Shown here piece after piece: positions 1 through 8,421 of a stretch of 64,000 nucleotides of DNA. The position numbers were made by a program, and so were the translations under genes. Positions within the stretch are counted from its first letter, which is position 1. Each line of letters starts with the position of its first letter. This DNA is from Hyphomicrobiales bacterium (GTDB taxonomy: Bacteria; Pseudomonadota; Alphaproteobacteria; Rhizobiales; Rhizobiaceae): positions 1-64,000 of the forward strand of contig UBYA01000006.1 of NCBI GenBank assembly GCA_900469615.1, written 5' to 3'. The notes under the pieces are model-generated. The model had not been told where the DNA came from. It searched no databases and saw only the letters and a list, made by a program, of their open reading frames with translations.

Positions 1-1
1 C

Positions 2-304
2 AAGTACGCAGGCACCAACCAGGACATTTCCGCTTGCACGGCGCCGAACGGCACCGTCAATGCAGCCAAGTGCGGCTGGGGCGACTGGGCTGTCTGGGGT
101 GGCGTTGGCGTACCGTTCAACGACAAGCTGAAGTGGAACGTTCAGCTTGCCTACACCGACTCGAAGATCTTCGAAGCAACGACGAACCTGAAGTTCAACC
201 CGGTCAAGGATCTCCTGATCGAGCCGGAATTGACCTACGTCCACTACGACTATGCCAAGGACGATACGGTTTCCGGTATCCTGCGCTTCGAACGCAACTT
301 CTAA
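2..304 (+). CDS. Outer-membrane porin, C-terminal part (5' end outside window)
   Basis: The open frame enters from the left edge and ends at a TAA at 302-304, giving the last 100 residues. The sequence alternates polar and hydrophobic residues as in transmembrane beta strands and ends in ILRFERNF, with the C-terminal phenylalanine that outer-membrane barrels use for assembly. The pair of cysteines and the segment WGDWAVWGGVGVPF are like those in alphaproteobacterial porins of the RopA/porin-2 type. A strong terminator follows at 339-372, so this is the last gene of its transcript. Family is fairly sure; the exact paralogue cannot be told from this fragment. Confidence 0.82.
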   Translation, partial: KYAGTNQDISACTAPNGTVNAAKCGWGDWAVWGGVGVPFNDKLKWNVQLAYTDSKIFEATTNLKFNPVKDLLIEPELTYVHYDYAKDDTVSGILRFERNF

Positions 305-338
305 CCTGATCTGAATTGACCTCCGATCAGAGAAGGAA

Positions 339-372
339 GGGGTCCGGCTTTCCCTGCCGGACCCCTTTTTTT
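339..372 (+). terminator. Rho-independent terminator of the porin gene
   Basis: A perfect 10-bp GC-rich stem (339-348 with 356-365, GGGGTCCGGC / GCCGGACCCC) has a 7-nt loop and is followed by seven T residues at 366-372. It lies 35 nt after the porin stop codon. Confidence 0.93.
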
Positions 373-516
373 GCCGATAATTCCTGAAGACACGACCTTC
401 TCCCACGATCAACGCGCGCATCGCGAAGGCTCCCATCAACCAGAAAGGGGAACCTTGTCGGTGCCATGACGTTTACCGATGGAAGAGGGACGTGGCTGAA
501 TAGAGGAGTTACCGCC

Positions 517-834
517 TTGAAACATCTTGCTTCAATTGCTTTGACCGCCGCGCTGGCCGCAGGTGCCGTGCTATCCGCCGCCCTGCCCGCCGCATCTGCC
601 CCGTTTGGCAACCCGCAATCGTCGACGGCGTCGAACATCATCCTGGTACAGGAGCACGGAACACGCCGGTATCCGAACGATGACCGGAGAACCTATTGGC
701 GCGACCGCGATCGTGACCGCCATCACTGGCGCGAGCGCGGCTGGGAGCGCCGTCATTGGAATAACGGATGGCGGGACGACCGCCGCTATCATCACCGGCA
801 CCATCATGGCGTGATATTCGAAATCAGGCCGTAA
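517..834 (+). CDS. Small secreted Arg/His-rich protein
   Basis: I place the start at the TTG at 517 because GAGGAG (503-508) sits 8 nt upstream and the protein then opens directly with a signal peptide (MKHLASIALTAALAAG...) cleaved near ALPAASA; an in-frame ATG at 466 would add 17 residues before it. The product is about 105 residues. The mature part is very rich in Arg, Asp, Trp and His (repeats such as RDRDRDRHHWRERGW) and ends VIFEIRP. Such short basic periplasmic proteins are common and mostly unstudied in Rhizobiaceae; metal or envelope binding is possible but not shown. It stands alone between the porin and a minus-strand His-rich protein of similar character. Confidence 0.7.
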   Translation: MKHLASIALTAALAAGAVLSAALPAASAPFGNPQSSTASNIILVQEHGTRRYPNDDRRTYWRDRDRDRHHWRERGWERRHWNNGWRDDRRYHHRHHHGVIFEIRP

Positions 835-960
835 AGCGGTTCACCAGGAGCTGCCGAAACGCTCTATCTCTTCTTCGATTGAGAGATGTGCATTCCCCCG
901 CCACGGGCGTCGGGAATGCCGCAAGCCCGGGGCGAAGGACTTCGCCCAAAAGGAATGCCG

Positions 961-1000
961 CGAAATAAAATGGCCGCTGCCGATGATGTCGGTAGCGGCC
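961..1000 (-). terminator. Terminator for the minus-strand His-rich protein gene
   Basis: A 12-bp stem (972-983 with 989-1000, one G-T pair) around a 5-nt loop is followed on the minus strand by a T-rich run (971 down to 961). It lies 43 nt beyond the stop of the gene at 1043-1231. Confidence 0.75.
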
Positions 1001-1042
1001 GCTTGCTTTGTAAGGGAACGTGCAGGCTCCCGCTCCCTGCCA

Positions 1043-1231
1043 TCAACGGCAGACGCGCACCTTGCGGACGACCCAGTGGCCATGAACCCGGTGCTTTACC
1101 GTCTTCATATGGCAGTTGTGATGATAATGATGATGGTAGTGACGATGATGCATCGGAGCGGCCTCGGAAGGCGCGCTGACGGCGAAGAACGATGCCAGAG
1201 CTACTGCGGAAGCAAGAAACAGATTTTTCAT
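1043..1231 (-). CDS. Small secreted His-rich protein
   Basis: The 62-residue product has a clear signal peptide (MKNLFLASAVALASFFAVS, cleavage near SEAA) and a mature part dominated by histidine (MHHRHYHHHYHHNCH) with two cysteines and a basic tail. An AGAGG Shine-Dalgarno precedes the ATG by 6 nt and a terminator follows. The His cluster suggests metal binding in the periplasm, but that is inference from composition only. It resembles the neighbour at 517-834 in being short, exported and His/Arg-rich. Confidence 0.72.
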   Translation of the reverse strand: MKNLFLASAVALASFFAVSAPSEAAPMHHRHYHHHYHHNCHMKTVKHRVHGHWVVRKVRVCR

Positions 1232-1531
1232 GTCGAACCTCTAAAGCATTGGGGGACTATGCTGCGCGGATCACGCACATATGTTCATGCGCCGCACGGC
1301 ATTAACGACACATGAACGTATTCTCACATTCGCGAGAGCAACCATGCCTTGAATGCATTTTTTGCGAGAACCGCATTTCCCGACACGAAAATAATCAGCG
1401 ACGGCCATCCGGATTCGCCGCTTGCCTTTCTTCGATGCAGGCTGCAACCCCTTGCATCCGATAGCCCACGGACGAACCGGAATAACCGCAACAGGGTGTT
1501 GTCGCAGCACAAAGGCTCCGGCTTTTGATGC
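1232..1531. other. Gene-free stretch with one inverted repeat
   Basis: No convincing coding frame is seen. It holds the promoter side of the His-rich protein gene and an inverted repeat GTTCATG (1283-1289) / CATGAAC (1311-1317) about 50 nt upstream of that gene, a possible operator. The rest shows nothing I can name. Confidence 0.4.
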
Positions 1532-1936
1532 TTAGCCGATGGCGGTTCGCATCGGCAGCAGGCGCCGAATGCGTTCGTCGCGAAGATAAAGGCCTCCCCA
1601 GGCCATGACGCCCAGCAGCAAGCTGATAAGTTGCGGCGGCGACCCTATTTCTCCGAGGCGGAAATGCGTACAGATCGCCCCGCCGAGAAAGCCCGTTGTC
1701 AGGATGGCGCCGAGTACGGCAGTACGCGGGATTGCATAGAGAATAGCGCACACGAGGGTGATCAGCCCCAATAATGACGTCTGGGCGGCTGGAAATCCGG
1801 TCGCCTCCATTTCGGCGGTGAGCGTCGCCGGCGAAAACAGGCTGACTGCGGCGTCGGCCGCCAAGGCAAGCACGACGATCGATGTCAGTATCCATCCGAC
1901 TCGCGAAACTGCGCGCGATTTTGCATTCTCAGCCAT
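1532..1936 (-). CDS. DoxX-like four-helix membrane protein
   Basis: The start is set at the ATG at 1936 (MAENAKSRAVSR) because GGGGGATAGG lies directly upstream; an earlier start at 1969 has no such signal. The 134-residue product has four hydrophobic helices, roughly residues 14-34, 53-72, 76-96 and 107-123, with short loops and a basic C terminus (LRDERIRRLLPMR). Size and layout fit the DoxX-like family of small inner-membrane proteins, whose biochemical role is not settled. No operon partner: tRNA-Asn is the next feature upstream and the gene stands alone. Confidence 0.68.
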   Translation of the reverse strand: MAENAKSRAVSRVGWILTSIVVLALAADAAVSLFSPATLTAEMEATGFPAAQTSLLGLITLVCAILYAIPRTAVLGAILTTGFLGGAICTHFRLGEIGSPPQLISLLLGVMAWGGLYLRDERIRRLLPMRTAIG

Positions 1937-2223
1937 CCTATCCCCCAATATCCCGAAATCCGCTCCCACGGCCCTCCAGGAGCCGCCATCGATCCTGCCA
2001 TGGCCCGGAAAGACAGGTCAATGAGGATGCCGCGTGCGTCCGGGTCGGACCGAAGACGAATCAAGCGCCAGTCATCGGCTCGAAACGCGCAATAAAACTG
2101 CAAAATTCGGATGCTACAGCTTGCAGCCGATCCAGCTGAAAAAGGGGGGCGAGCCGGCAATCCGCCATCAGACGCTTGCAGGGCAGCGTGCGCGAATTTC
2201 AGCTTGATATCTTCGAAGAAGAG

Positions 2224-2298
2224 TGGCTCCCCGGGCCGGATTCGAACCGGCGACCTGTCGATTAACAGTCGAATGCTCTACCGCTGAGCTACCAGGGA
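2224..2298 (-). tRNA. tRNA-Asn (GUU)
   Basis: On the minus strand the 75-nt gene folds into a full cloverleaf: acceptor TCCCTGG paired with CCGGGGA, D arm GCTC/GAGC, anticodon loop CTGTTAA with GTT, T arm with GGTTCGAATCC, discriminator G and an encoded CCA (2226-2224). Confidence 0.97.
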
Positions 2299-2414
2299 AT
2301 GCGCTTGGCGCGGTGTGAGCGGGGTAATACAAATGCTTTCCCGATTTGCCAAGCGGTTTTTTCAAAAAAATCCATTTCTCTTGCATTATTTCTTCGCCTC
2401 ACCATTTCCTGTGG

Positions 2415-2726
2415 ATGACCGATCAAACCGAAACGACAGCAAATGCCGCTGGAAATGGCCGGAAAGCCCGGCGTTTCGGCATTGATCCCTCAACGCGCGA
2501 GCTCGTTTTCGGCTCGGTGAGAATTCCTCTGCCGCAATCGCGTCTCGCCCGCATGGGTGTGGGAATCGCCCTCATCTTGGGGGGGCTGCTCGGCTTTCTG
2601 CCGATCCTCGGCTTCTGGATGTTGCCGCTGGGCTTCATCGTGCTCTCGCACGACATGCCGATGGTCCGCCGCTGGCGCCGACGTTTCGCCATATGGTGGA
2701 CGAGAAAGCGCCGTCCGGCGAACTAG
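2415..2726 (+). CDS. Hypothetical membrane protein, PGPGW-like
   Basis: The ATG at 2415 (MTDQTETTANA) is preferred; the frame is open further upstream but that part runs through the tRNA leader. The 103-residue product has a polar N-terminal third, then one hydrophobic block, residues 48-78, with a glycine-rich hairpin (GLLGFLPILGFWMLPLGFIVL) and a strongly basic tail (RRWRRRFAIWWTRKRRP). The hairpin layout recalls the PGPGW-type putative membrane proteins, although the diagnostic motif is altered. Function unknown. A RIME-like palindrome follows right after the stop. Confidence 0.6.
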   Translation: MTDQTETTANAAGNGRKARRFGIDPSTRELVFGSVRIPLPQSRLARMGVGIALILGGLLGFLPILGFWMLPLGFIVLSHDMPMVRRWRRRFAIWWTRKRRPAN

Positions 2727-2727
2727 A

Positions 2728-2824
2728 GCCCTTCCAGGAAAAGTGCATCGCGGCTTACCGTCCGGAATTGCGTCAAGCAAAAGGATAGAACGTTTTCGCG
2801 TTTCGGAGAAAAGCGGAAATGCTC
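2728..2824. repeat. RIME-like intergenic repeat, copy 1
   Basis: This about 95-bp element fills the gap between two genes and begins and ends with AGAGC / GCTCT. It aligns by eye with two other stretches in the window (10128-10218 reversed, 47128-47213), sharing TCCAGGAAAA, GCGG, CCGGAA, TGC and a GATAG-type block in the same order. Rhizobial mosaic elements have this size, palindromic character and intergenic position. Confidence 0.65.
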
Positions 2825-2833
2825 TTGCCTCTC

Positions 2834-3391
2834 CTATCGCACGCCGAGCGGGCGGGCGGGATTGCCGGCGACGGTCGCCCCGGCCGGCACATCTCTGGTG
2901 ACGACCGAGCCCGCGCCGATGATCGCACCGTCACCTACCGTCACTCCGCCGACCAGGATCGCTCCGCCACCGATCCACACGCTTTTGCCGATCGTCACCG
3001 GCCGGGCGATTTCCATGCCGGCTGCGCGCAGCTCCGCATCCTTGTGATGTTCGGCACAATAGATATGGACGCCCGGGCCGAGCATGCTGCCTTCCCCGAT
3101 GCGAACCCTGCCACTATCGAGAACGGTGCAGCCGGCATTCATATAGACGCGGCGACCGAGCGAAATATTGATCCCATAAGAGCAGTGAAACGGCGCTTCG
3201 ATGAAAGTGCCCTCTCCGGCGTCGGCAAAGAGCGCCGACAGGGCGGCGGCGAAATGGCCGCGTTGCGAGGGCGGCATCGTATTGTGCTCATGCACGGCCT
3301 CGCGCGCTTGCCAGCGCAAGGCGTCGAGTTCTGGATCGAAACAGCAATACCACTCTCCCGCCGCCATTTTCTGCCGTTCGCTCAAGCTCAT
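2834..3391 (-). CDS. Sugar O-acetyltransferase, NodL/Maa type
   Basis: Start at ATG 3391 ([15 protein letters not shown]) is supported by GGAGGA 8 nt upstream; the open frame extends 40 residues further without a signal. The 185-residue product has the N-terminal maltose-acetyltransferase domain (about 1-55) and then left-handed beta-helix hexapeptide repeats ([48 protein letters not shown]), with the catalytic histidine in IYCAEHHKD. It would use acetyl-CoA to acetylate a hydroxyl of a sugar or oligosaccharide. NodL is the rhizobial Nod-factor member, but no nod genes are near, so a housekeeping maltose/galactoside-type substrate is more likely. Confidence 0.88.
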   Translation of the reverse strand: MSLSERQKMAAGEWYCCFDPELDALRWQAREAVHEHNTMPPSQRGHFAAALSALFADAGEGTFIEAPFHCSYGINISLGRRVYMNAGCTVLDSGRVRIGEGSMLGPGVHIYCAEHHKDAELRAAGMEIARPVTIGKSVWIGGGAILVGGVTVGDGAIIGAGSVVTRDVPAGATVAGNPARPLGVR

Positions 3392-3620
3392 GTTCTCGAT
3401 CCTCCGATGTCTTGCGGATTGATCTTGCATCACGATCGGCCGCCCCGGCAAGAAAGCCGATCGCGGTTTCCGCTGGCCAACGGGCCATGCGCGAGCAAAG
3501 GCATCTTGCACGCCTTGATTAGCAGGATCTCAAATGTTCGAGCCGTCGAAGATCCCTCGTCTCCGAACCTGCCTTCCAAGTGAAAAAGCCCGCCGATACG
3601 GGATTCTTGCCCTCAACAAA

Positions 3621-3638
3621 CTGTCACACAGCTTGTCT
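3621..3638 (+). promoter_or_regulatory. Possible imperfect Pho box upstream of ugpB
   Basis: CTGTCACACAGCTTGTCT resembles the PhoB site (two CTGTCAT half sites 11 bp apart): the first half matches 6 of 7, the second is displaced by one base and poor. It lies about 70 nt before the ugpB start. PhoB control of ugp operons is known in rhizobia; here the site is only suggestive. Confidence 0.3.
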
Positions 3639-3706
3639 ATAACCCGCGCTACCGCGGACTTGCGCAAGACCACCGGTTCCGATCTTTCAAAAAGGAAATA
3701 GGGATT

Positions 3707-5059
3707 ATGTCTAAACTTAAAAACTGCATTTCGGCTGCCGCAGCCGGTGTCATGAGCGTAGCGCTGGCCCTGCCTGCTGCTGCCGCTCCGGCCAAGTTCG
3801 ATTTCTGGTTCGGCCTGTCCGGCGACCTGGAACGCGTCGTCCAGACGCTGTGCAAGAACTTCAATGATTCCCAGAAGGACTACGAGGTCTCTTGCGTCAG
3901 CCAGGGCAATTACGACGCGGCCCTGCAGAACACGATTGCCGCCTTCCGCGCCGGCAAGCAGCCGACCATCGTTCAGGTCTATGACGTCGGCACCGCCACG
4001 ATGATGCTTTCCGGCGCCTATTATCCCGTCGGCAAGCTGATGTCGGAAAATAACTACAAGGTGAACTGGGACGATTATTTCCCCGGTATCGCCCGCTACT
4101 ACGCCACCTCCAAGGGCGAGCTGCTCTCCTTCCCGTTCAACTCGTCCACCGCCCTGCTCTACTGGAACAAGGACGCCTTCGCCAAGATCGGCAAGACCGC
4201 CGCTCCGAAGACCTGGGAAGAGGCTGCCGAAGACATGAAGGCGCTGAAGGGTGCCGGCTACGATTGCCCGATGGCGATCAACATCTCCGGCAACGAAAGC
4301 TGGCAGCTGATGGAGCAGTTCTCCGCGATCCACGACCAGCCGGTTGCCACGAAGAACAACGGCTATGACGGCCTCGACGCCCGTCTGACGGTCAACAAGA
4401 CCAAGTTCGTCAAATACGTAACGGACCTGAAGAGCTGGTACGATCAGGGCTTCGTCAAGATCAAGTCCAAGGAGCTCGGTCAGGACATGGTTCAGGCCTT
4501 CGCCTCCGGCGATTGCCAGATGATCATGACTTCGGTCGGCGACCACGGCACTGTCGGCAAGACGCAGAAGGCCGGCATGAACTGGGACGTCGCCGAACTC
4601 CCGGTCTACGCCGGCACCGAGCGCAAGAATTCGCTCGTCGGCGGTGCTTCGCTCTGGGTTCTCTCCGGCAAGTCTTCCGACGAATACAAGGGCGCTGCCG
4701 CGTTCCTGAACTTCATCGCCAAGCCCGAGACCGCCCTCTTCTGGTCGACCAACACCGGCTACATCCCGGTCACCAAGTCCGGCTTCGACTTCATGAAGTC
4801 CTCCGGCTTTTACGACAAGGCTCCCTTCAAGGGCCGTGAAGTCGCCATCGCCAGCCTGACCGCTTCGGAGCCGACCCCGATCACCCGCGGCGTTCGCCTT
4901 GGCAACTTCACGCAGATCCGCGCCGAATTCGGTAATCAGATGCAGGCCATCTTCGCCAACAAGGTCAGCGTCCAGGAAGGCATCGACAACCTCGTCAAGA
5001 ACAGCGACGCCGTCCTCGACCGTTTCGAAGCCACCTACAAGGGCAAGCAGCTGCCGTAA
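3707..5059 (+). CDS. ugpB: sn-Glycerol-3-phosphate ABC transporter, periplasmic binding protein
   Basis: The 450-residue product starts with a signal peptide (MSKLKNCISAAAAGVMSVALALPAAAA) and continues as a family 1 extracellular solute-binding protein: KFDFWFGLSGDLERVVQTLCKNFN, then QPTIVQVYDVGTATMM and a C-terminal helix-rich lobe. Length and sequence fit UgpB, which binds glycerol-3-phosphate and its diesters and delivers them to UgpAE. AAGGAAA precedes the ATG. It heads a plus-strand operon with ugpA and ugpE; a hairpin between ugpB and ugpA probably keeps ugpB mRNA more abundant. Phosphate-starvation control is likely from family knowledge. Related CUT1 substrates (sugars) cannot be ruled out from sequence alone. 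Confidence 0.9.
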   Translation: MSKLKNCISAAAAGVMSVALALPAAAAPAKFDFWFGLSGDLERVVQTLCKNFNDSQKDYEVSCVSQGNYDAALQNTIAAFRAGKQPTIVQVYDVGTATMMLSGAYYPVGKLMSENNYKVNWDDYFPGIARYYATSKGELLSFPFNSSTALLYWNKDAFAKIGKTAAPKTWEEAAEDMKALKGAGYDCPMAINISGNESWQLMEQFSAIHDQPVATKNNGYDGLDARLTVNKTKFVKYVTDLKSWYDQGFVKIKSKELGQDMVQAFASGDCQMIMTSVGDHGTVGKTQKAGMNWDVAELPVYAGTERKNSLVGGASLWVLSGKSSDEYKGAAAFLNFIAKPETALFWSTNTGYIPVTKSGFDFMKSSGFYDKAPFKGREVAIASLTASEPTPITRGVRLGNFTQIRAEFGNQMQAIFANKVSVQEGIDNLVKNSDAVLDRFEATYKGKQLP

Positions 5060-5084
5060 GCCGTACCGCTCATGAATACAGCAG

Positions 5085-5110
5085 CGTCCGCCGGGGTTTC
5101 CCGGCGGACG
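5085..5110 (+). promoter_or_regulatory. Strong intercistronic hairpin between ugpB and ugpA
   Basis: A perfect 11-bp stem (5085-5095 with 5100-5110, CGTCCGCCGGG / CCCGGCGGACG) with a 4-nt loop stands 26 nt after the ugpB stop. No T run follows, so it is better read as an mRNA-stabilising or attenuating structure than as a full terminator. Confidence 0.75.
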
Positions 5111-5159
5111 TTCGTTATCAGAGCCTGCGCGGCATCGTGGTTCCAAGCCGGAAGAGACA

Positions 5160-6044
5160 ATGGAAAAGCGTATAACCTTCAGCAAATGGAGTGTCGGCAT
5201 TCTGTTCGTAGTGCCGCAGCTACTCCTTATCTTCACCTTTTTCTATTGGCCGGCCGGTCAGGCGGTCTTCTGGTCGCTGACGCTGCAGCAGCCTTGGGGC
5301 GGCGGCAACATCTGGGTGGGACTCGACAATTTCAAATCCATTCTCGCCAACGCAGACTATTGGAACTCGGTCACGATCAGCATCATTTTCGCGGCCATCA
5401 GCACCGGCCTTTCGATGGGGATCGGGCTCATATTCGCAGCGCTGACCGATCGGCAGCTACGCGGCTCTAAAATCTACCGTGTGGTACTAATCTGGCCATA
5501 CGGCATCGCGGCGCCTGCATCGGCAATGGCTTTCCGCTTCATCCTGGCGCCGGAAGCGGGCCTCATCGCCGTCGTCAATCAGTGGTGGCCGGGAATCTGG
5601 GACCCGGGCCTCGACGGAAACGCCGCCATGGCCTGCATCATCGCCGCGTTCTCCTGGAAATATATTGCCTACAGCTTCATCTTCTTCCTGGCAGCCTTCC
5701 AGGCCATCCCGCGTTCGTTGATCGAAGCGGCTGCGATGGACGGCTCCGGCGTGCTGCGGCGCTTCCGGGATATCCAGTTCCCCTTGATCACGCCGACGAT
5801 CTTCTTCCTGCTGGTCATCAACATCACCGAGAGCTTCCAGGATTCGTTCGGCATCGTCGACATCATGACCTCGGGCGGCCCGCACAACTCGACCAACCTC
5901 ATGGTCTACAAGATTTATTCTGACGGCTTCAAAGGTCTCGATTTTTCCGGTGCGGCGGCGCAGAGCATCATCCTGATGCTGCTGATCATCGTGCTTACCA
6001 TCTTCCAGTTCCGCTTCATCGAGAAGCGCGTGCATTACCGTTGA
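5160..6044 (+). CDS. ugpA: sn-Glycerol-3-phosphate ABC transporter, permease UgpA
   Basis: The 294-residue product has six transmembrane helices, the first at about residues 14-34 (GILFVVPQLLLIFTFFYWPAG), and the cytoplasmic EAA loop EAAAMDGSGVLRRFRDIQFP (residues 190-210) that docks the ATPase. This is the MalF-type partner of a CUT1 importer; with UgpE it forms the inner-membrane pore for glycerol-3-phosphate. Start ATG 5160 has GGAAGAG 4 nt upstream. It follows ugpB after 100 nt containing a hairpin and is 7 nt from ugpE. Confidence 0.92.
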   Translation: MEKRITFSKWSVGILFVVPQLLLIFTFFYWPAGQAVFWSLTLQQPWGGGNIWVGLDNFKSILANADYWNSVTISIIFAAISTGLSMGIGLIFAALTDRQLRGSKIYRVVLIWPYGIAAPASAMAFRFILAPEAGLIAVVNQWWPGIWDPGLDGNAAMACIIAAFSWKYIAYSFIFFLAAFQAIPRSLIEAAAMDGSGVLRRFRDIQFPLITPTIFFLLVINITESFQDSFGIVDIMTSGGPHNSTNLMVYKIYSDGFKGLDFSGAAAQSIILMLLIIVLTIFQFRFIEKRVHYR

Positions 6045-6051
6045 GGCTGAC

Positions 6052-6966
6052 ATGGTCGAGCGCACACCCATCCTTAATTTCTTCACGCACCTGATCCTGT
6101 TTATCGGCTTCGTGATAGCCGTGGGGCCGATAGCCATCGTCGCGATCGCCGCATCCCATAATATTGCCGACGTCAACAAGGTGCCGATGTCGCTGATCCC
6201 CGGCTCGGACTTCTGGGTCAACATGAAGACGGCCTGGACCACCGCCAATCTCGGCCCCAAGCTAGTGAACAGCCTGATCTTCGCCACCGGCGTGGCGATA
6301 GGCAAAGTGTTCATTTCGGCGATCACCGCCTTTTCTCTGGTCTATTTTCGCTATCCGGGCCGCCACTTCATCTTCTGGCTGATCTTCATAACGCTGATGC
6401 TGCCGCTCGAAGTGCGTATCGTGCCGACCTATGCGGTCATAGCGAACGTCCTGTCGCCCTATCAGGGACTTCTCGATATCACTGGCATCACCTGGCTCAT
6501 CGCAAAGCTCACGGGCATTGAGGTCTCGCTGAACCTTGGGCTGCTGAACTCCTCGATCGGCCTGATCCTGCCGCTGGTCGCGACGGCAACGGGCACCTTC
6601 CTCTATCGTCAGTTCTTCCTGACGATACCGGACGAGCTGACCGAGGCCGCCCGCATGGACGGCGCCGGAGCACTGCGTTTCTTCATCGACATCCTGCTGC
6701 CGCTGTCGCGCACCAATATGGCTGCGCTCGGCACCATCATGTTCCTCTGGGCCTGGAACCAGTATCTGTGGCCGCTGCTGGTAACCACCGATCCGGCGCA
6801 CGTAACGGCCGTCCACGAACTCAAATCGCTTATCCCGAACTTCGGCGGCCTTCCGGAATGGCACATCGCCATGGCCGGCACGCTGATCGTCATGCTGCCG
6901 CCGCTCTTCGTCGTCGTTCTGATGCAGCGCTGGTTTGTTCGCGGCCTGATCGCGACCGAGAAGTGA
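6052..6966 (+). CDS. ugpE: sn-Glycerol-3-phosphate ABC transporter, permease UgpE
   Basis: The 304-residue product is the MalG-type second permease: six predicted helices beginning FFTHLILFIGFVIAVGPIAIV, and the EAA loop EAARMDGAGALRFFIDILLP. It is a little longer than the enterobacterial protein (about 280), with an extra loop near ITGITWLIAKLTGIEVSLN. GAGG precedes the ATG and the gene follows ugpA by 7 nt, so both are co-translated. A terminator-like hairpin follows at 6978-7002. The matching ATPase gene is not next in the operon but faces it on the other strand. Confidence 0.92.
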   Translation: MVERTPILNFFTHLILFIGFVIAVGPIAIVAIAASHNIADVNKVPMSLIPGSDFWVNMKTAWTTANLGPKLVNSLIFATGVAIGKVFISAITAFSLVYFRYPGRHFIFWLIFITLMLPLEVRIVPTYAVIANVLSPYQGLLDITGITWLIAKLTGIEVSLNLGLLNSSIGLILPLVATATGTFLYRQFFLTIPDELTEAARMDGAGALRFFIDILLPLSRTNMAALGTIMFLWAWNQYLWPLLVTTDPAHVTAVHELKSLIPNFGGLPEWHIAMAGTLIVMLPPLFVVVLMQRWFVRGLIATEK

Positions 6967-6977
6967 TCTCGTTACCT

Positions 6978-7002
6978 GCCGCGCCCCATTTGCGGGCGCG
7001 GC
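6978..7002 (+). terminator. Hairpin ending the ugpBAE transcript
   Basis: A 9-bp GC stem (6978-6986 GCCGCGCCC with 6994-7002 GGGCGCGGC) with a 7-nt loop starts 12 nt after the ugpE stop. Only AATTCTCCTT follows, so termination may be partial. The remaining 230 nt up to the next terminator contain no credible gene. Confidence 0.6.
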
Positions 7003-7234
7003 AATTCTCCTTGCAGTCGGTTTTGGACTGCAACCTGCCGAGCCTTCACGACGGCGCAGGGCCTCTTTCCGGCAACAGATCGAAATCCATGGCGCATCGG
7101 GTGGCTTTCATCCGATGCTTCGTTATGCCTACCTCATGCATCACCGCAGATAGATAGCCGCAGCCACACGCATATTCCGTTGCGATGGCCCTTTGCGGAC
7201 AGCCCCTGCCGTCAACGAGCTGCCTCACCGTGAA

Positions 7235-7269
7235 TAAAAAAAGCCCGGAAGTCGGGAAAACTTCCGGGC
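7235..7269 (-). terminator. Rho-independent terminator of ugpC
   Basis: On the minus strand a 9-bp stem (7269-7261 with 7251-7243, GCCCGGAAG / CTTCCGGGC) is followed by a run of T residues (7242-7235). It lies 28 nt after the ugpC stop. Confidence 0.9.
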
Positions 7270-7296
7270 ACACCTACTGAAAAGTTATGTTTGAAA

Positions 7297-8409
7297 TCAG
7301 CTTGCCAGCACCTTGAGCGGCGTGACGGAGGCAACGGCGTCAAGCCGCAGCCCGGTATCCTGGGCGAAGAGATGCGTGTGCTGCTGCGGCAGCTCCAGCG
7401 CAACGGACTGACCGGTTTGGCCGGTGGTATGATCGGCAACGGCAACGGCGAAGCTCGAGCCGTTGATGTCGCAATGAATGACGCGGCCAGCGCCGAGTTC
7501 TTCGACGAAATCGACCGTTGCCGGGATGGCGCCGGGCGTGCCTGCCGGAACGAGGCGCGCATGCTCCGGGCGGATGCCGAGAGCAACCGGCTGGCCGGCG
7601 TGGCGCTTGCCGATATTGGCATCGATGGCGATCGGAATGCCGTCGAAGTTGAATTGTTCGCCATTGGCCGAGAAGGTCCCTTCCAGGAAATTCATGGCCG
7701 GAGAACCGATGAACGAACCGACGAAGCGTGTGCGCGGCGTGTTGTAGACTTCAAGCGGCGTGCCGACCTGCTCGACATTGCCCTTGTACATGACGACCAG
7801 CTTGTCGGCGAGCGTCATGGCTTCGACCTGGTCATGCGTCACGAAGACGGACGTCGCCGACAGGCGCTTGTGCAGGCGGCGGATTTCGACGCGCATCTGG
7901 ACGCGCAGCTTGGCATCGAGATTGGACAGCGGCTCGTCGAAAAGGAAGACCTTCGGCTCGCGGATGATGGCGCGGCCCATGGCGACACGCTGACGCTGGC
8001 CGCCGGAAAGCTCGGCCGGCTTGCGGGTGAGGTAATCCTCGAGGCCGACGATCCTGGCGGTTTCCCTGATGCGGCGGTCGCGCTCGGCGCGCGGCACGCC
8101 GGCAACCTTCAGCGCATAACCCATGTTGGCGGCGACATCCATGTGCGGATAAAGCGCATAATTCTGGAAGACCATGGCGCAGCCGCGCTCGCGCGGCTCA
8201 AGCTGGTTGACCACCTTGCCATCGATGACGATCTCGCCCGAGGAAATATCTTCCAGGCCGGCGATCATGCGCAGCAGCGTGGACTTGCCGCAGCCGGAAG
8301 GGCCGAGGATGACGACGAACTCGCCCGACCGGAAATTCAGGTCGACGCCATGGACGACCTGATTGCGTCCATAGGCCTTGCGAACTTGCTCGATCCGGAT
8401 TTCCGCCAT
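7297..8409 (-). CDS. ugpC: sn-Glycerol-3-phosphate ABC transporter, ATP-binding protein
   Basis: Start ATG 8409 ([14 protein letters not shown]) has GGGAAGA 6 nt upstream. The 370-residue protein shows Walker [10 protein letters not shown] (36-44), the Q loop, signature LSGGQRQ near 134, Walker [14 protein letters not shown], the H-loop [12 protein letters not shown], and a C-terminal TOBE/OB domain of about 130 residues typical of MalK/UgpC. It energises UgpAE. It lies convergent to ugpBAE instead of following ugpE, so it has its own promoter. Three 15-bp near repeats sit right before its start. It could in principle also serve another sugar importer, as shared CUT1 ATPases do. Confidence 0.88.
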   Translation of the reverse strand: MAEIRIEQVRKAYGRNQVVHGVDLNFRSGEFVVILGPSGCGKSTLLRMIAGLEDISSGEIVIDGKVVNQLEPRERGCAMVFQNYALYPHMDVAANMGYALKVAGVPRAERDRRIRETARIVGLEDYLTRKPAELSGGQRQRVAMGRAIIREPKVFLFDEPLSNLDAKLRVQMRVEIRRLHKRLSATSVFVTHDQVEAMTLADKLVVMYKGNVEQVGTPLEVYNTPRTRFVGSFIGSPAMNFLEGTFSANGEQFNFDGIPIAIDANIGKRHAGQPVALGIRPEHARLVPAGTPGAIPATVDFVEELGAGRVIHCDINGSSFAVAVADHTTGQTGQSVALELPQQHTHLFAQDTGLRLDAVASVTPLKVLAS

Positions 8410-8421
8410 GTTAATCTTCCC

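Noticed and set aside
838..905. A fourth RIME copy after the gene ending at 834
   Set aside because: GAAACGCTCTATCTC and GAGAGATGTGCATTC recall parts of the repeat in reverse, but the block order is not preserved well enough to call.
2834..3391. Calling the acetyltransferase nodL (symbiosis gene)
   Set aside because: The family includes both NodL and Maa, and no other nod gene or nod box is near, so a symbiosis role is not supported.
3530..5236. 568-codon minus-strand frame opposite ugpB
   Set aside because: It is the antisense shadow of a GC-rich coding strand; ugpB has family motifs, signal peptide and binding site, the antisense product resembles nothing.
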